This document shows, piece after piece, positions 27,185-36,459 of a DNA stretch of 64,000 nt (position 1 is the stretch's first letter; each line of letters starts with the position of its first letter). The position numbers were made by a program, and so were the translations under genes. The notes under the pieces are model-generated. The model saw only the letters and a list, made by a program, of their open reading frames with translations, made no database searches and had not been told where the DNA came from. This DNA comes from JAGXTF01 sp044224315 (lineage in GTDB: Bacteria > Bacteroidota > Bacteroidia > NS11-12g > UBA955), in assembly GCA_044224315.1 (NCBI GenBank), contig JBGAKR010000001.1:496001-560000 (forward strand), read 5' to 3'.

Positions 27185-29833
27185 TTACCGTTGAATTATT
27201 ACCTTTATCGGAGTAGTATAAACTGCACCTGATTTTATCTTTACAAAATACCAGCCATCTGCATATTTACTCACATCCACACTGGTTTTAGCTACATTCT
27301 CCAGATTGTATTCTGCTACTTTTTTGCCCTGGGCATTGTACAATTCAAGCCATGCATTTTGGTTTGCATTTAGACCTGAAATATGCAAAATTCCGTTGCT
27401 TGGATTTGGATATACTTTTACATGCTCTGCTTTGTAAATATCTTTTACAGCTGTATTTCCATTGGCATCCACCACGGTAAGGGTAAAGCCTGTACCTCGG
27501 TTCATAACGCCAGAGGTATCAAAACCAATGGTGTCGCAATAGGTGCTGCTGCAAGCCGAGTCGTAAGCAGTAATGCACAGATTATAGGGGCCCAGGCCTG
27601 TATAAGTATGTTTGGGAGTGTAGGAATTAGAAGTATCACCATCCCCAAAATCCCAATGAAAACGCGTTCCGGTACTATAATTTTTTACATACATCGAGAA
27701 TTTTTTAGTGGTATCGCCATACTTATTAAAACTTGCGCTGCATTTAGGCACTACCACCGATAAGGTCATACAAGATTTTTGGGTACAATTGGCATGGTCG
27801 TTTGATTTATAAACTGCACACAGATTATAATTTTTGGTCACATTTGCATAGGTATATTTATTACTAGTACCGTAAACGGTATTTCCATCGCCCATTTCCC
27901 AGTAGGCAAAATGCGCTTTTGCAAAAGTATTTACAACGGAAGTTGAAACATTACGCCCGGTTTGAGAAAAACTATATCCAAAATAATGATTGTTAAAGGC
28001 AGTATCCGGAATGGTTTTGGCCATCATCCACAGGGTATCTTCGCAACCTGAAGTATCTTTTATAAATAATCTTAAATCAATCTTTCCGCTACCAGAATAA
28101 GTATGGTTTTTTGATATACTCCAAGAGCCTGAAAAGGTGTCAGAATTGCCATCGCCCCACATAATTTTAGCTTTTAAATTATACCCCATTATTGTGTTAT
28201 TTTCGTATAAAACCGAGGCCTTTTTGTTGGTAGAACAATCAGCAGCAAACTTAAAACTATCCACACCCGAGCAGCGGTACACATAAATATATTTAGAGGA
28301 GAAAGAAGAGCAACCTAGCGTAGAATCATAAATGGTAAGTTTAGGGTAGTACATTCCTTTGCTTTTATATTTACAGCTAACATTACGTCCGCTTCCACTG
28401 GTAGAGTTACCAAAATCCCAAGTATATGTTCTGTGTTTTATTGTATCTTTTGCTGAAAATTGAACCGACTGTCCAACGTCATATTTAATATTAAAATCAG
28501 CATTAATTACACAAAAAGTACCGTAGGTAAAAGTGTCTGCACAAGATTTACTCGAATCTACCAGAACCAGCTTTATATCATATTTTCCATCCTTTGGATA
28601 GGTATAAGTATACGCCCAAGAATAAATAGTTTTTCCGTTACCCAACAACCAAACCGGAGAATAACCTGCACGATTGGCCGAATACAAATAATAGCTGGCC
28701 GAACCTAAATTTTGCACATAAGAACTGGGTTTGGTTTTACCACATTTGGTGAACGAAACTGTAATGTATTTGCAAATCATATTCGTGCAGGCCATGTTGT
28801 TTTTGCTTACAAAACGGGTACATACATTAAATGTTTTGTTCCCAACCGCATACACATGCGTACTGCTCTGTTTGGTGGATTTTGAACCATCCCCAAAATC
28901 AATATAATCAAAATATTTTTTTGAAACAGAATCGGTAATATTATAGGTAAGCGTAACCCCCGTAACACTGGTGTTAACCTTAAACTTCATATTATTAAAT
29001 GCAGTATCCCATACATAAATATTCCTGGTAAAAGTGTCTTCGCATTTAGAAGTATCCTTAACTGTCATCTGCGCATTTTTATTACCCCCTGTAGAATAGG
29101 TATGGGTTTTTGAGAACCCATTGATTCGATTTTGAACCGTATCGATTGAAAAATCACCCCAATAAATTATACTGCTTATTCTCCCATAATTAAAGCCATT
29201 TGCATAATCAATGGTACCCACTTTATCGGAGCTGCAACTCCCCGTAAAATTAAATGTATCTACAAGATTGCATCTGCGCACTTTCACACTGATATTGGTA
29301 GTGGCTGAACAACCAAAAACAGAATCATACACAGTTAAGCTGGTTGAGTAGGTGTTTTTGTATCCATATTTATAATACACCATGGAACCATTTGCCCCGT
29401 ATCCATTGCCAAAATTCCAGGTAAATTTGCGATGCGCTGTATCTTTATTGGCAGAGATAAATAAGTACTTATAAACTCCATTGGATTTGCTTGCAAAATA
29501 ATCGGAAGTAAGCACGCACAAATTGCCATAAACAAATGTATCACTGCAGGTTTTTGTTGAATCATACTGCACCAGTTTTACCTGAAATTTACCTTCATTT
29601 GGATACGTATATTTCACATCCCAGGCATAATAGGCAGAAGTATTTCCGTTGCCATACAGCCATTTTACGGTTGTACCTGGATTAAAGCTGCACTGAAATC
29701 GATACTGCTGAAACCCCATTGAGGTTACAGTTAAAGTAGGTGTTGGACTTCCACAACCCGCAAAAACCGGCCGGCTGCCCCATAAAATCAAAAGGCACAA
29801 TGCTAACCTCATGATATGTAGAATTTTTTTCAT
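27185..29833 (-). CDS. T9SS type A PKD protein with internal tandem duplication
   Basis: An 882-aa secreted protein from ATG 29833, which begins the signal peptide 'LALCLLILWGSRPVFA' (the frame to 29890 adds a non-signal leader). Residues about 27-363 and 364-697 are two diverged copies of one 335-residue block: compare 'VKWLYGNGNTSAYYAWDVKY' with 'PVWLLGNGKTIYSWAYTY', and 'FTWNFGNGYGANGS' with 'YTWDFGNSTSGSGR'. Each block is four PKD-like modules. One further PKD module ('FHWDFGDGDTSNSYTPKHTY') and the type A sorting tail ('VKVYPNPSNGILHISGLN') complete it. Predicted T9SS surface or secreted protein; binding partner unknown. Confidence 0.85.
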   Translation of the reverse strand: MKKILHIMRLALCLLILWGSRPVFAGCGSPTPTLTVTSMGFQQYRFQCSFNPGTTVKWLYGNGNTSAYYAWDVKYTYPNEGKFQVKLVQYDSTKTCSDTFVYGNLCVLTSDYFASKSNGVYKYLFISANKDTAHRKFTWNFGNGYGANGSMVYYKYGYKNTYSTSLTVYDSVFGCSATTNISVKVRRCNLVDTFNFTGSCSSDKVGTIDYANGFNYGRISSIIYWGDFSIDTVQNRINGFSKTHTYSTGGNKNAQMTVKDTSKCEDTFTRNIYVWDTAFNNMKFKVNTSVTGVTLTYNITDSVSKKYFDYIDFGDGSKSTKQSSTHVYAVGNKTFNVCTRFVSKNNMACTNMICKYITVSFTKCGKTKPSSYVQNLGSASYYLYSANRAGYSPVWLLGNGKTIYSWAYTYTYPKDGKYDIKLVLVDSSKSCADTFTYGTFCVINADFNIKYDVGQSVQFSAKDTIKHRTYTWDFGNSTSGSGRNVSCKYKSKGMYYPKLTIYDSTLGCSSFSSKYIYVYRCSGVDSFKFAADCSTNKKASVLYENNTIMGYNLKAKIMWGDGNSDTFSGSWSISKNHTYSGSGKIDLRLFIKDTSGCEDTLWMMAKTIPDTAFNNHYFGYSFSQTGRNVSTSVVNTFAKAHFAYWEMGDGNTVYGTSNKYTYANVTKNYNLCAVYKSNDHANCTQKSCMTLSVVVPKCSASFNKYGDTTKKFSMYVKNYSTGTRFHWDFGDGDTSNSYTPKHTYTGLGPYNLCITAYDSACSSTYCDTIGFDTSGVMNRGTGFTLTVVDANGNTAVKDIYKAEHVKVYPNPSNGILHISGLNANQNAWLELYNAQGKKVAEYNLENVAKTSVDVSKYADGWYFVKIKSGAVYTTPIKVIIQR

Positions 29834-30035
29834 TTGTAGTGTTGTATTTTTAATACCCATTAGACCCCTAAAAATCAATTTGTGACACACAAAAATAGAT
29901 TATTTTCATAATCATTGTATTTCAATGATTTAAACAAATCTAAATGGAAAAGACGTTTAGATTTGTGCTATTCGGATAAATTAAAAGCATACGGAAAATA
30001 TTTCCCGTAGTAAAAATAATTCTTAAGAATAACAT

Positions 30036-30440
30036 TTATTTAAAAACCACAGTTAGGGTTTTTGTACTGGTTTTTCCATCCCAATCCAGTGCCTCAAAAG
30101 TGTATACAAATGTTCCTTTAATTTTATCGGGATTAATTCCAAATGAAAATTCCTGGTTGTAATAATTATCATTTTCCAATTCTTTATCCAGTAAAACCTC
30201 ATTTCCGGCCTTTACCAGCAAGTGACGCAGGGTGGCCGCCGCTGCAAAGTTCACCTTGGCATTATACGTTTTTATATAGGTGATAGTAGTATCCGAATAA
30301 ATAAAAGTAGGCTGATGGGTCCATGGATCAATGCCTTTGAAAAACGATATCACCGGTGCGCGAAGCGCTGCTGTGTCGGTAGTTTTTACGCATGCAGTTA
30401 TATTAGAGAGCAGCAGTAATATGTAAAAATATTTTTTCAT
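30036..30440 (-). CDS. Small lipoprotein with an Ig/bacterial-surface fold
   Basis: A 134-aa protein, signal 'YFYILLLLSNITAC' with lipobox Cys17. The mature part has alternating strands ('NAKVNFAAAATLRHLLVKAG', 'GTFVYTFEALDWDGK', 'TKTLTVVF') typical of a single Ig-like/PKD-like domain. No family is recognised. It follows the putative outer-membrane protein gene by 2 bp on the same strand, so the pair is probably co-transcribed and the products may work together at the cell surface. Confidence 0.65.
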   Translation of the reverse strand: MKKYFYILLLLSNITACVKTTDTAALRAPVISFFKGIDPWTHQPTFIYSDTTITYIKTYNAKVNFAAAATLRHLLVKAGNEVLLDKELENDNYYNQEFSFGINPDKIKGTFVYTFEALDWDGKTSTKTLTVVFK

Positions 30441-30442
30441 TC

Positions 30443-31372
30443 TCAGTCATTTTTTTCCGAACCTCCGATTGCCAAACCCAGGTTTACTTTGATGTAAATA
30501 TTATCATCCGGAAACCCACGCCCGTATACCCCTGGAATGGAGAAAACACCTGGCAACAGGGTCATTTCAATGCCAAAACTGGTACCCACAGGTTTTAAGC
30601 TGGTCCACAACCAACCCATGCGGCAGCCCAATAGATTTTTCATAGTGGGTTCGGTTATTACATTCTCCTGCGGCAGCTGCCCTATGAGGTATTTGCCACC
30701 CGCTGGTTCAAAGCCAGTGCGTTCCATTTGCAGCCACTGTGCAGGTGCTGCAAATGCCGAGATTCTGAAGGTTCGTGTATAGTCAAAATGTGCCTCACCA
30801 GGGCTATCCTGCCAAAACCAACCCACCACCATTCCTACCGGGTTTAAAATAGGCACATAGGAGCCCATCCAGCCTATATCCATATGCTTTTCGGTTACGC
30901 GTTCAATTCCTATTTGCACCGCTGTACTTTTCCATTTAGTTTGCAAATGGTATTTGTTATACGTTTGGGCAGCCTCCATTGTATCCCAGTAAGGGGCTTG
31001 CAGGTTTTCGCCACGGCCTGTAAAAGAGTAATCCTTGTTGGCTACAAACCGCATCATACCCAATGTTAAATAGGTATATTTCGAAACTTCCGACTCCTCC
31101 TTTGCCCCAAGAAGAAACTTTATTTGCGGATTGATATAGGTATATCGATTGTCATGCACTTTGCGCGATTTGCCATAATCTACTTCAAATCCAATTTTAC
31201 CCGTAAGTCCGTTAAACCCGGTTGAATGACCCGCATACCCTTCCGCATCCATCATGAGTGGGTTCATAAAATTATAGTAAAACTGAAATAATTGCTGGGC
31301 CCTGCATGCTGGCAATGAAAATAAAATCAATAGCAAAGTCAGCGGCAACCTGTATTTCCGAGTTTCAATCAT
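30443..31372 (-). CDS. Putative outer-membrane or periplasmic protein, unknown function
   Basis: A 309-aa protein with signal peptide 'LPLTLLLILFSLPACRAQQ'. Alternating hydrophobic/aromatic strands ('GKIGFEVDYGKSRKVHDNRY', 'KYTYLTLGMMRFVANKDYSF', 'STAVQIGIERVTEK', 'DNIYIKVNLGLAIGG') suggest a beta-barrel or beta-rich envelope protein. No known domain identified. It lies directly upstream of, and is probably co-transcribed with, the small lipoprotein. Confidence 0.62.
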   Translation of the reverse strand: MIETRKYRLPLTLLLILFSLPACRAQQLFQFYYNFMNPLMMDAEGYAGHSTGFNGLTGKIGFEVDYGKSRKVHDNRYTYINPQIKFLLGAKEESEVSKYTYLTLGMMRFVANKDYSFTGRGENLQAPYWDTMEAAQTYNKYHLQTKWKSTAVQIGIERVTEKHMDIGWMGSYVPILNPVGMVVGWFWQDSPGEAHFDYTRTFRISAFAAPAQWLQMERTGFEPAGGKYLIGQLPQENVITEPTMKNLLGCRMGWLWTSLKPVGTSFGIEMTLLPGVFSIPGVYGRGFPDDNIYIKVNLGLAIGGSEKND

Positions 31373-31557
31373 TGTTGATTTTAAATCAAAACTATAGTTT
31401 CAAAAAATGGATTTCAATACCAAAAAAGTAGTATATTTTCTTAAATACCCTCTACCACTTATTACTTCATCCAAGCCATCTGTACATTTTGACATTTAAT
31501 TGCGCGCATAATAGGTTAAGTTTGTATGTAAAATAAAACCATTTTTCGTTTTATATT

Positions 31558-33564
31558 TTGAACAAGCAGATTGTCAATATTTTAAAAATATTATTCATGC
31601 CTTTTATGGCACTGGCATTACCTGTATTGGGCCAGAATGATACCTGCAACCTGCTTTGCAATACCGATTTTGAGGATAATCAGGTAGCTACAGTGAGTCA
31701 GGTGGCCATTATTGACCAAAGCAAGGTGCCCTGCTGGAAAACCACTGCCAGCGACAAAATGATTGAAATATGGGCCTCTGGATTTTATGGCGTTCCTTCC
31801 TATTCGGGCAAGCAATTTGCCGAATTAAATGCAAACGAGGTTTCTACCCTGTACCAAAATTTCACCGCTTCTCTGGGCAGCACTATATCACTTTCATTTG
31901 CACACAGAGGCAGGTATGGAACCGATGTACTCAGCGTAGAAATTGGTCCCGTAGGCGGACCCTACACATCTTTGGGTAGTTTTTCTGCAGGCAATACAGC
32001 CTGGAATTATAATACTGTAACTTATAAATTCCCTTCAAGTGGCACAACCAGTTATACCCTGCGCTTCAAATCCGTTTCGGCAACCGGGGGCAATCCGGGA
32101 ATCGGGAATTTTTTGGATGCCATTTCCCTCAATCTGTCACCCCCCAAAATCAGCACCAATATTACCAAGCCCACATGCCCCAATGCCAGCGACGGGGCTA
32201 TAAAACTGGTGCTTACTGGTGGTTCAGGTCCATTTACTTTCAAGTGGCTGGCCCCACTTTCGGCTACCATCGACTCAGTAAAATCCATAGATTCGGGTAT
32301 TTACAAGGTTACAGTTGAAGATATTTATGGCTGTAAAATAACGAAAACCATAACCGTTTTACCCAAATTCAAATCCTACAATAACACTCAAACCATTACA
32401 GCCTGCGACACTTTTTATTGGTCGGCCAACAAAACCACATACAAAAACAGTGGAAATTATACCGCCAACTATAAAACCTCGCAGGGCTGCGATTCCGTTT
32501 TTAACTTAAAACTTACAATAAATAAAAGTAGTAAAACCAACTGGAATACGGTAAAATGTGTGCAATATAAATGGCCTGTGGATGGAAAAACTTACACCCA
32601 AAGTGGCCTTTATACGGTTAAATTTAAAACAACAAAAGGTTGCGATTCGGTGCACAATTTGAATCTCACAATACGCGATACCAGCGCCATTACCGATACT
32701 GTAAATGTATGCGGAAAATATACCTGGCCGCGCAATAATTCGCAATATAACCAAAGCGGATTATACGCATTTACACTGATTAACAGCAGTGGTTGCGACT
32801 CCACCCTACGACTGAAACTTACACTGCATAAGCCCGATTCAATTAGCTGGACTAAGCAAAGTTGTACTCCATATATCTGGCCCGCAAATGGAAAAACGTA
32901 TGCAAAAAGTGGAACTTATTCTTTGGTTTTTAAAAATCAGTTTGGATGCGATTCAACGCTAATTCTAAACCTAAAAGTTGATAGCAATTACCTTTTACAC
33001 GACACTGCCAATAGCTGCGGAAACTACCTTTGGCCTAAAAATAACACCCTGTATAACCAAAGTGGAATTTATTCCATTTTATTAAAAAGTGCCATCGGTT
33101 GCGATTCCATTCAAAATCTACATCTCAACATTTACCCCCAAACCCATACAGTACTAAAAATCAGGGCCAATTATCAGTATTTTTGGGGCACTACCGGACT
33201 TACCTATACCCGCGACGGACTTTACCAGGCTAAATATAAAAACCGCTTTGGCTGCGACTCTTTGCTGGATTTGGATTTAACCATTTTTACCGACGACTCG
33301 GTATTTATTCCCAATACTTTTACCCCTGAAAGCAATGGTATAAACGATTATTTTAAACCCGCGGGTAATAATATTACCTGGTATCAAATTAAAATTTTCA
33401 ACCGCTGGGGCGAAATGCTTTTTTCAGGCAACCAGGATCAACCCTTCGACGGCACTTACATGGGCAAACCCCTCCCCGACGGCGTATACGCCTACAACAT
33501 TGCCATCATGAACAAGCGCGGTGACCGAAAATACTTTAAGGGTGCGGTGACGGTGGTGCGGTAG
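31558..33564 (+). CDS. T9SS type B (gliding-type CTD) protein with SprB repeat and six Cys-rich repeats
   Basis: A 668-aa secreted protein, probably starting at TTG 31558 because that codon opens the signal peptide ('ILKILFMPFMALALPVLGQ') and no ATG precedes it. A DUF642-like/lectin N-terminal domain ('CNTDFEDNQVATVSQVAI') is followed by a SprB-type repeat (about 200-265, 'PTCPNASDGAIKLVLTGGSG'). Six repeats of about 49 residues (281-577) follow the scheme Cys...W...TY..SG.Y......GCDS...L.L; the sixth has lost its first Cys. The type B sorting domain (from about 580) reads 'FIPNTFTPESNGINDYFKP' and 'IKIFNRWGEMLF'. Likely a T9SS-exported adhesin. A -7-like TAAGTTTG lies at 31517-31524. Confidence 0.87.
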   Translation: MNKQIVNILKILFMPFMALALPVLGQNDTCNLLCNTDFEDNQVATVSQVAIIDQSKVPCWKTTASDKMIEIWASGFYGVPSYSGKQFAELNANEVSTLYQNFTASLGSTISLSFAHRGRYGTDVLSVEIGPVGGPYTSLGSFSAGNTAWNYNTVTYKFPSSGTTSYTLRFKSVSATGGNPGIGNFLDAISLNLSPPKISTNITKPTCPNASDGAIKLVLTGGSGPFTFKWLAPLSATIDSVKSIDSGIYKVTVEDIYGCKITKTITVLPKFKSYNNTQTITACDTFYWSANKTTYKNSGNYTANYKTSQGCDSVFNLKLTINKSSKTNWNTVKCVQYKWPVDGKTYTQSGLYTVKFKTTKGCDSVHNLNLTIRDTSAITDTVNVCGKYTWPRNNSQYNQSGLYAFTLINSSGCDSTLRLKLTLHKPDSISWTKQSCTPYIWPANGKTYAKSGTYSLVFKNQFGCDSTLILNLKVDSNYLLHDTANSCGNYLWPKNNTLYNQSGIYSILLKSAIGCDSIQNLHLNIYPQTHTVLKIRANYQYFWGTTGLTYTRDGLYQAKYKNRFGCDSLLDLDLTIFTDDSVFIPNTFTPESNGINDYFKPAGNNITWYQIKIFNRWGEMLFSGNQDQPFDGTYMGKPLPDGVYAYNIAIMNKRGDRKYFKGAVTVVR

Positions 33565-33703
33565 GAAGGTTATCTAGGGTAGTTAAGAAAATTATTCGCT
33601 TTGGTGTTTATACGGTGAAATATTAGCTATGTTTAAGTGCTTTAGGTAATAATAAAAGTCAAATAATGCTACTTTAGAGTACTAATTCAGTAAAATCAAT
33701 AGC

Positions 33704-33965
33704 TTAGCAATTATCATCAATGGAATCTTCTCCGTGCCATTCAATTCCTTGAGCAAGATTAAATTGCTTTTGTGCGCCAATTTTTGTAAAAAAACTACCA
33801 AGACTTTCATGAACAAAATGGTCGTATTCAAAAATAATTTAAGCAAGCCACCTGGTTTAATTGATGCTTCTTCTTCTGTTGATTCAGAAATTACATAAAT
33901 GGATTTACTTTCCGTAGATAAAAAGTTTCAAGTAAGTTAGATGCACAAGCTTCATTTTAGAAGAA
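33704..33965 (-). pseudogene. Decayed or frameshifted reading frame, C-terminal part
   Basis: On the minus strand a coherent peptide can be read only by changing frame twice. It runs 'NEACASNLLETF', then 'STESKSIYVISESTEEEAS' and 'IKPGGLLK', then 'FEYDHFVHESLGSFFTKIG' and 'AQGIEWHGEDSIDDNC', ending at the stop 33704-33706. Both frame changes fall at runs of five T. The style (short acidic protein ending in a degenerate Asp/Asn tail) resembles immunity-type or other small accessory proteins, but no family is identified. It is either a genuine remnant or an intact gene with homopolymer errors. The rest of 33565-33996 shows nothing. Confidence 0.4.
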
Positions 33966-33996
33966 TAAATGGACGAGATTAATTCTTTGAAAAGTA

Positions 33997-35298
33997 TCAA
34001 TCCATTTTTATCATGGTTGCGGGCTCCATTTCCTTTATTAAAATCATTGCGTCAAAAAGGTTTTGCCAATAACCAATGTGACTAAAAACTCCGAATATCA
34101 TTGACTTCTTTGGCTTATCGGCATAAAGATTACTCAGTTTGTTAAAATAAATTAATTGCGTTTCACATTGTGATTTATACTTATATTCCAAATAAGTAGA
34201 ATCAATTACAATTTTATTTTCACGTATATAATTGTCTATATCAAATTTCACGGAATCTGTACAATAACCAATTTTCCCAGAGATGGCATCAATCGCTATG
34301 CTATAAACCTGATTACCATATTCTTCATAAAGATAATCACCTAGTGTATGTTTTTTCTTGTAAAAACCTGGATACTTTGAATGATCAAGGTATTTAGACA
34401 TTCCTCTCGAAATATGAAAGTTTGCCGCTAAAACAATCACCTTGCTATTTGGATTGTTTTCAAGATAAAAATTTAAATTCTCAAATAGCATAGAATCTCT
34501 ATGATCTTGGAAATTACCAAAATATGCGCTGTCTCCAAGTGTTAAATCATTAAGTTCAATAAAAGTATTATGATAAAGCGACCGCATATGTTGCCGCAAA
34601 AATTTGCAAGAATAATTTTCACTTGGTTTAGCGCTAAGTGCAATATAAATTTTATTAAGCATGATTTGAAAATCGCGTAATTTGCCAATCTGCTTTAATT
34701 TGTTTGAAGCATTTGATGCGATTTTTTGACTAAGATACTCAGCCAATAGCTCCCTAAAATAATTCCAATTAATTGAATTACTCAGATCTGGCTCGCAGTC
34801 ACAGGCTAGTCTACCTACCTCCGAGGTATGGTTTTCATTATAAAGTGAATTTGCAGAAGGATTCTCATCGATACCGAAAATATCCAATTTGTTTTGTCGT
34901 AACTCGGCACCAATATATTTCATTAAGTCTTTATACTGTTCGCTATATGACCAATAGTAATTTAAAAATGAAAAGAACGGCACTACTGGATTGCCCCCTG
35001 ATTTAATTTCACTTTTACCGATCGGGGTCTCCCAAAAACCCATCCCTTCCATAGTAAGAGAATTAAATCCCGCCTTAACATGCATAAGTCTAACTAATTT
35101 GGTTTTAAGTAAAAATGCCCCCCCATCGCCATGTCCTTGTTCACCGATAAGTATGATTCTTTTAGTTTTCAAAGAATCAATAAAATTTGCAGGCAAGGAA
35201 CTCTCAAAATCAACACAGTTAATTTTGTGTGATTTATTTTTACAAGAACCGTTCCCTAAAATTATTAAACCCAGGCAAAAGAAAATGAATATTCTCAT
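33997..35298 (-). CDS. Erythromycin esterase-like (EreA/ChaN-superfamily) lipoprotein
   Basis: A 433-aa protein. Lipoprotein signal 'FFCLGLIILGNGSCKNK' (Cys19). The mature part follows the erythromycin-esterase fold: 'RIILIGEQGHGDGGAFLLKT' with E53 and H56 matching the catalytic Glu/His of the Ere motif GExxHG, a helical region with 'HRDSMLFENLNFYLENN' matching the R-D-x-x-M-x-x-N block, and 'KVIVLAANFHISRGMS' with a second conserved His. Members include macrolide esterases, but most, and most envelope-anchored ones, have unknown hydrolase substrates, so antibiotic resistance should not be assumed. It stands alone with no linked efflux or methyltransferase gene. Confidence 0.72.
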   Translation of the reverse strand: MRIFIFFCLGLIILGNGSCKNKSHKINCVDFESSLPANFIDSLKTKRIILIGEQGHGDGGAFLLKTKLVRLMHVKAGFNSLTMEGMGFWETPIGKSEIKSGGNPVVPFFSFLNYYWSYSEQYKDLMKYIGAELRQNKLDIFGIDENPSANSLYNENHTSEVGRLACDCEPDLSNSINWNYFRELLAEYLSQKIASNASNKLKQIGKLRDFQIMLNKIYIALSAKPSENYSCKFLRQHMRSLYHNTFIELNDLTLGDSAYFGNFQDHRDSMLFENLNFYLENNPNSKVIVLAANFHISRGMSKYLDHSKYPGFYKKKHTLGDYLYEEYGNQVYSIAIDAISGKIGYCTDSVKFDIDNYIRENKIVIDSTYLEYKYKSQCETQLIYFNKLSNLYADKPKKSMIFGVFSHIGYWQNLFDAMILIKEMEPATMIKMD

Positions 35299-35446
35299 AC
35301 ATAAACAAATATAGCCAAATGAGTATTCTTTTTCTTACAACTGATTTAAAGTTATTCACACCATAGTATCCCGAGTTGTTGCTCCCAAAACAGATTTGGA
35401 AATACAGTTTAGTTTTACTACTTTAGCATTTTATAATGCTCTAAAA

Positions 35447-36106
35447 ATGAAAGACCTGACCAAATATTTAATTATCTCATTCTGTTTGATTTGCTGTACC
35501 AAAGCAGCACCAAAGAAAATTATTCCATCCGGATGGATGCCAAAAGGTAATCATTTTGAAAATTACCAATACTATGTGGCAAAAGACCCTAATCCGGCAT
35601 ACAATAACTGCATTTGTATAGAATCCGACATGGGTTCAAAAAATGATTTTTGTACGCTTAGACAGGCAATTTCCGCCAAAGCCTACCGTAATCAGAAAGT
35701 AAGATTTACCGGACATATCAAAACCAATCAAACTAAAGGTCCTGCTGCATTATGGATGTCTGTTTATGATTCCACTGGGCGCGTAATCGGCTTCGACAAC
35801 ATGATCAATGGCAATTCTTACAGGGCAATTTTGGGCACACATAACTGGAAAGAATGCGAAATTGTGCTTTTCGTGCCCGAAAATGCCGCCAGCATTGCGT
35901 TTGGTTGCCTACTTGGTTATAAAGGAGAAGCCTACTTCGATAAATTCAACATCACAAAAGTCGATTCTGCATATTCCGTCACTGGTTTCAGCGCAGATGA
36001 ATTAGCCAATATCCCACAACCAACAAAAGCCTCAATCCCAAGTCCCCTGCCTTCCCTAAATATGCAGCCTATGAATTTAGATTTGGAGGAGGGTGGAGGG
36101 AAGTGA
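35447..36106 (+). CDS. CBM-like beta-sandwich lipoprotein, unknown function
   Basis: About 219 aa from ATG 35447 (start of a lipoprotein-type signal 'YLIISFCLICCTKAAPKK'; the frame from 35396 adds a non-signal leader). The body reads 'IPSGWMPKGNHFENYQYYVA', 'TLRQAISAKAYRNQKVRFTG', 'ALWMSVYDSTGRVIGFDNM', 'NWKECEIVLFVPENAASIAF' and 'YFDKFNI'. This is the single-domain jelly roll often found fused to regulators or peptidases and similar to CBM4/CBM6 folds. The C-terminal 30 residues are Pro/Ser-rich and low complexity. Carbohydrate binding is possible but unproven. Confidence 0.6.
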   Translation: MKDLTKYLIISFCLICCTKAAPKKIIPSGWMPKGNHFENYQYYVAKDPNPAYNNCICIESDMGSKNDFCTLRQAISAKAYRNQKVRFTGHIKTNQTKGPAALWMSVYDSTGRVIGFDNMINGNSYRAILGTHNWKECEIVLFVPENAASIAFGCLLGYKGEAYFDKFNITKVDSAYSVTGFSADELANIPQPTKASIPSPLPSLNMQPMNLDLEEGGGK

Positions 36107-36117
36107 TAGCATTATAA

Positions 36118-36201
36118 TTATTCATCCGGGTCCTCTGTAAATTGATCTAAGAATTCCTTCAATGATTTTGTTACATACCTAATTTCTCCGTTTTCTTCCA
36201 T
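36118..36201 (-). pseudogene. 27-codon fragment resembling the C-terminal end of a SUKH/SMI1-like immunity protein
   Basis: The minus strand encodes 'MEENGEIRYVTKSLKEFL' followed by 'DQFTEDPDE' and a stop. The pattern (strand, 'aksleeFL..f', acidic tail) is how SMI1/KNR4-type proteins end. An in-frame stop lies just upstream, so only the tail remains. The rest of the 36107-36459 gap is AT-rich and shows nothing recognisable. Confidence 0.28.
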
Positions 36202-36459
36202 TTGTTAAAAAAAGAAATACTTGGAGCAGACACTGCTTATACTAACTGCTGCTAGGACCAAACATTGGAATTATTGCAATTTTTAGTAGTAAATCAAAAT
36301 ATATATCCAAAAGTATCAAACCGTTTAGTTTTTTGAATCCAAATCTGCTCTATCAAATTTATTTATATATTTTATTCTTTATTTATTAGATTTACTCAAT
36401 TAGTTGATTTTGATTAAAACCCATATATTGTTAAATTTGTATATTTTAACAATATAAAT

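Noticed and set aside
33997..35298. Macrolide resistance gene
   Set aside because: Only the superfamily is supported; lipoprotein anchoring and lack of other resistance genes argue against a specific resistance call.
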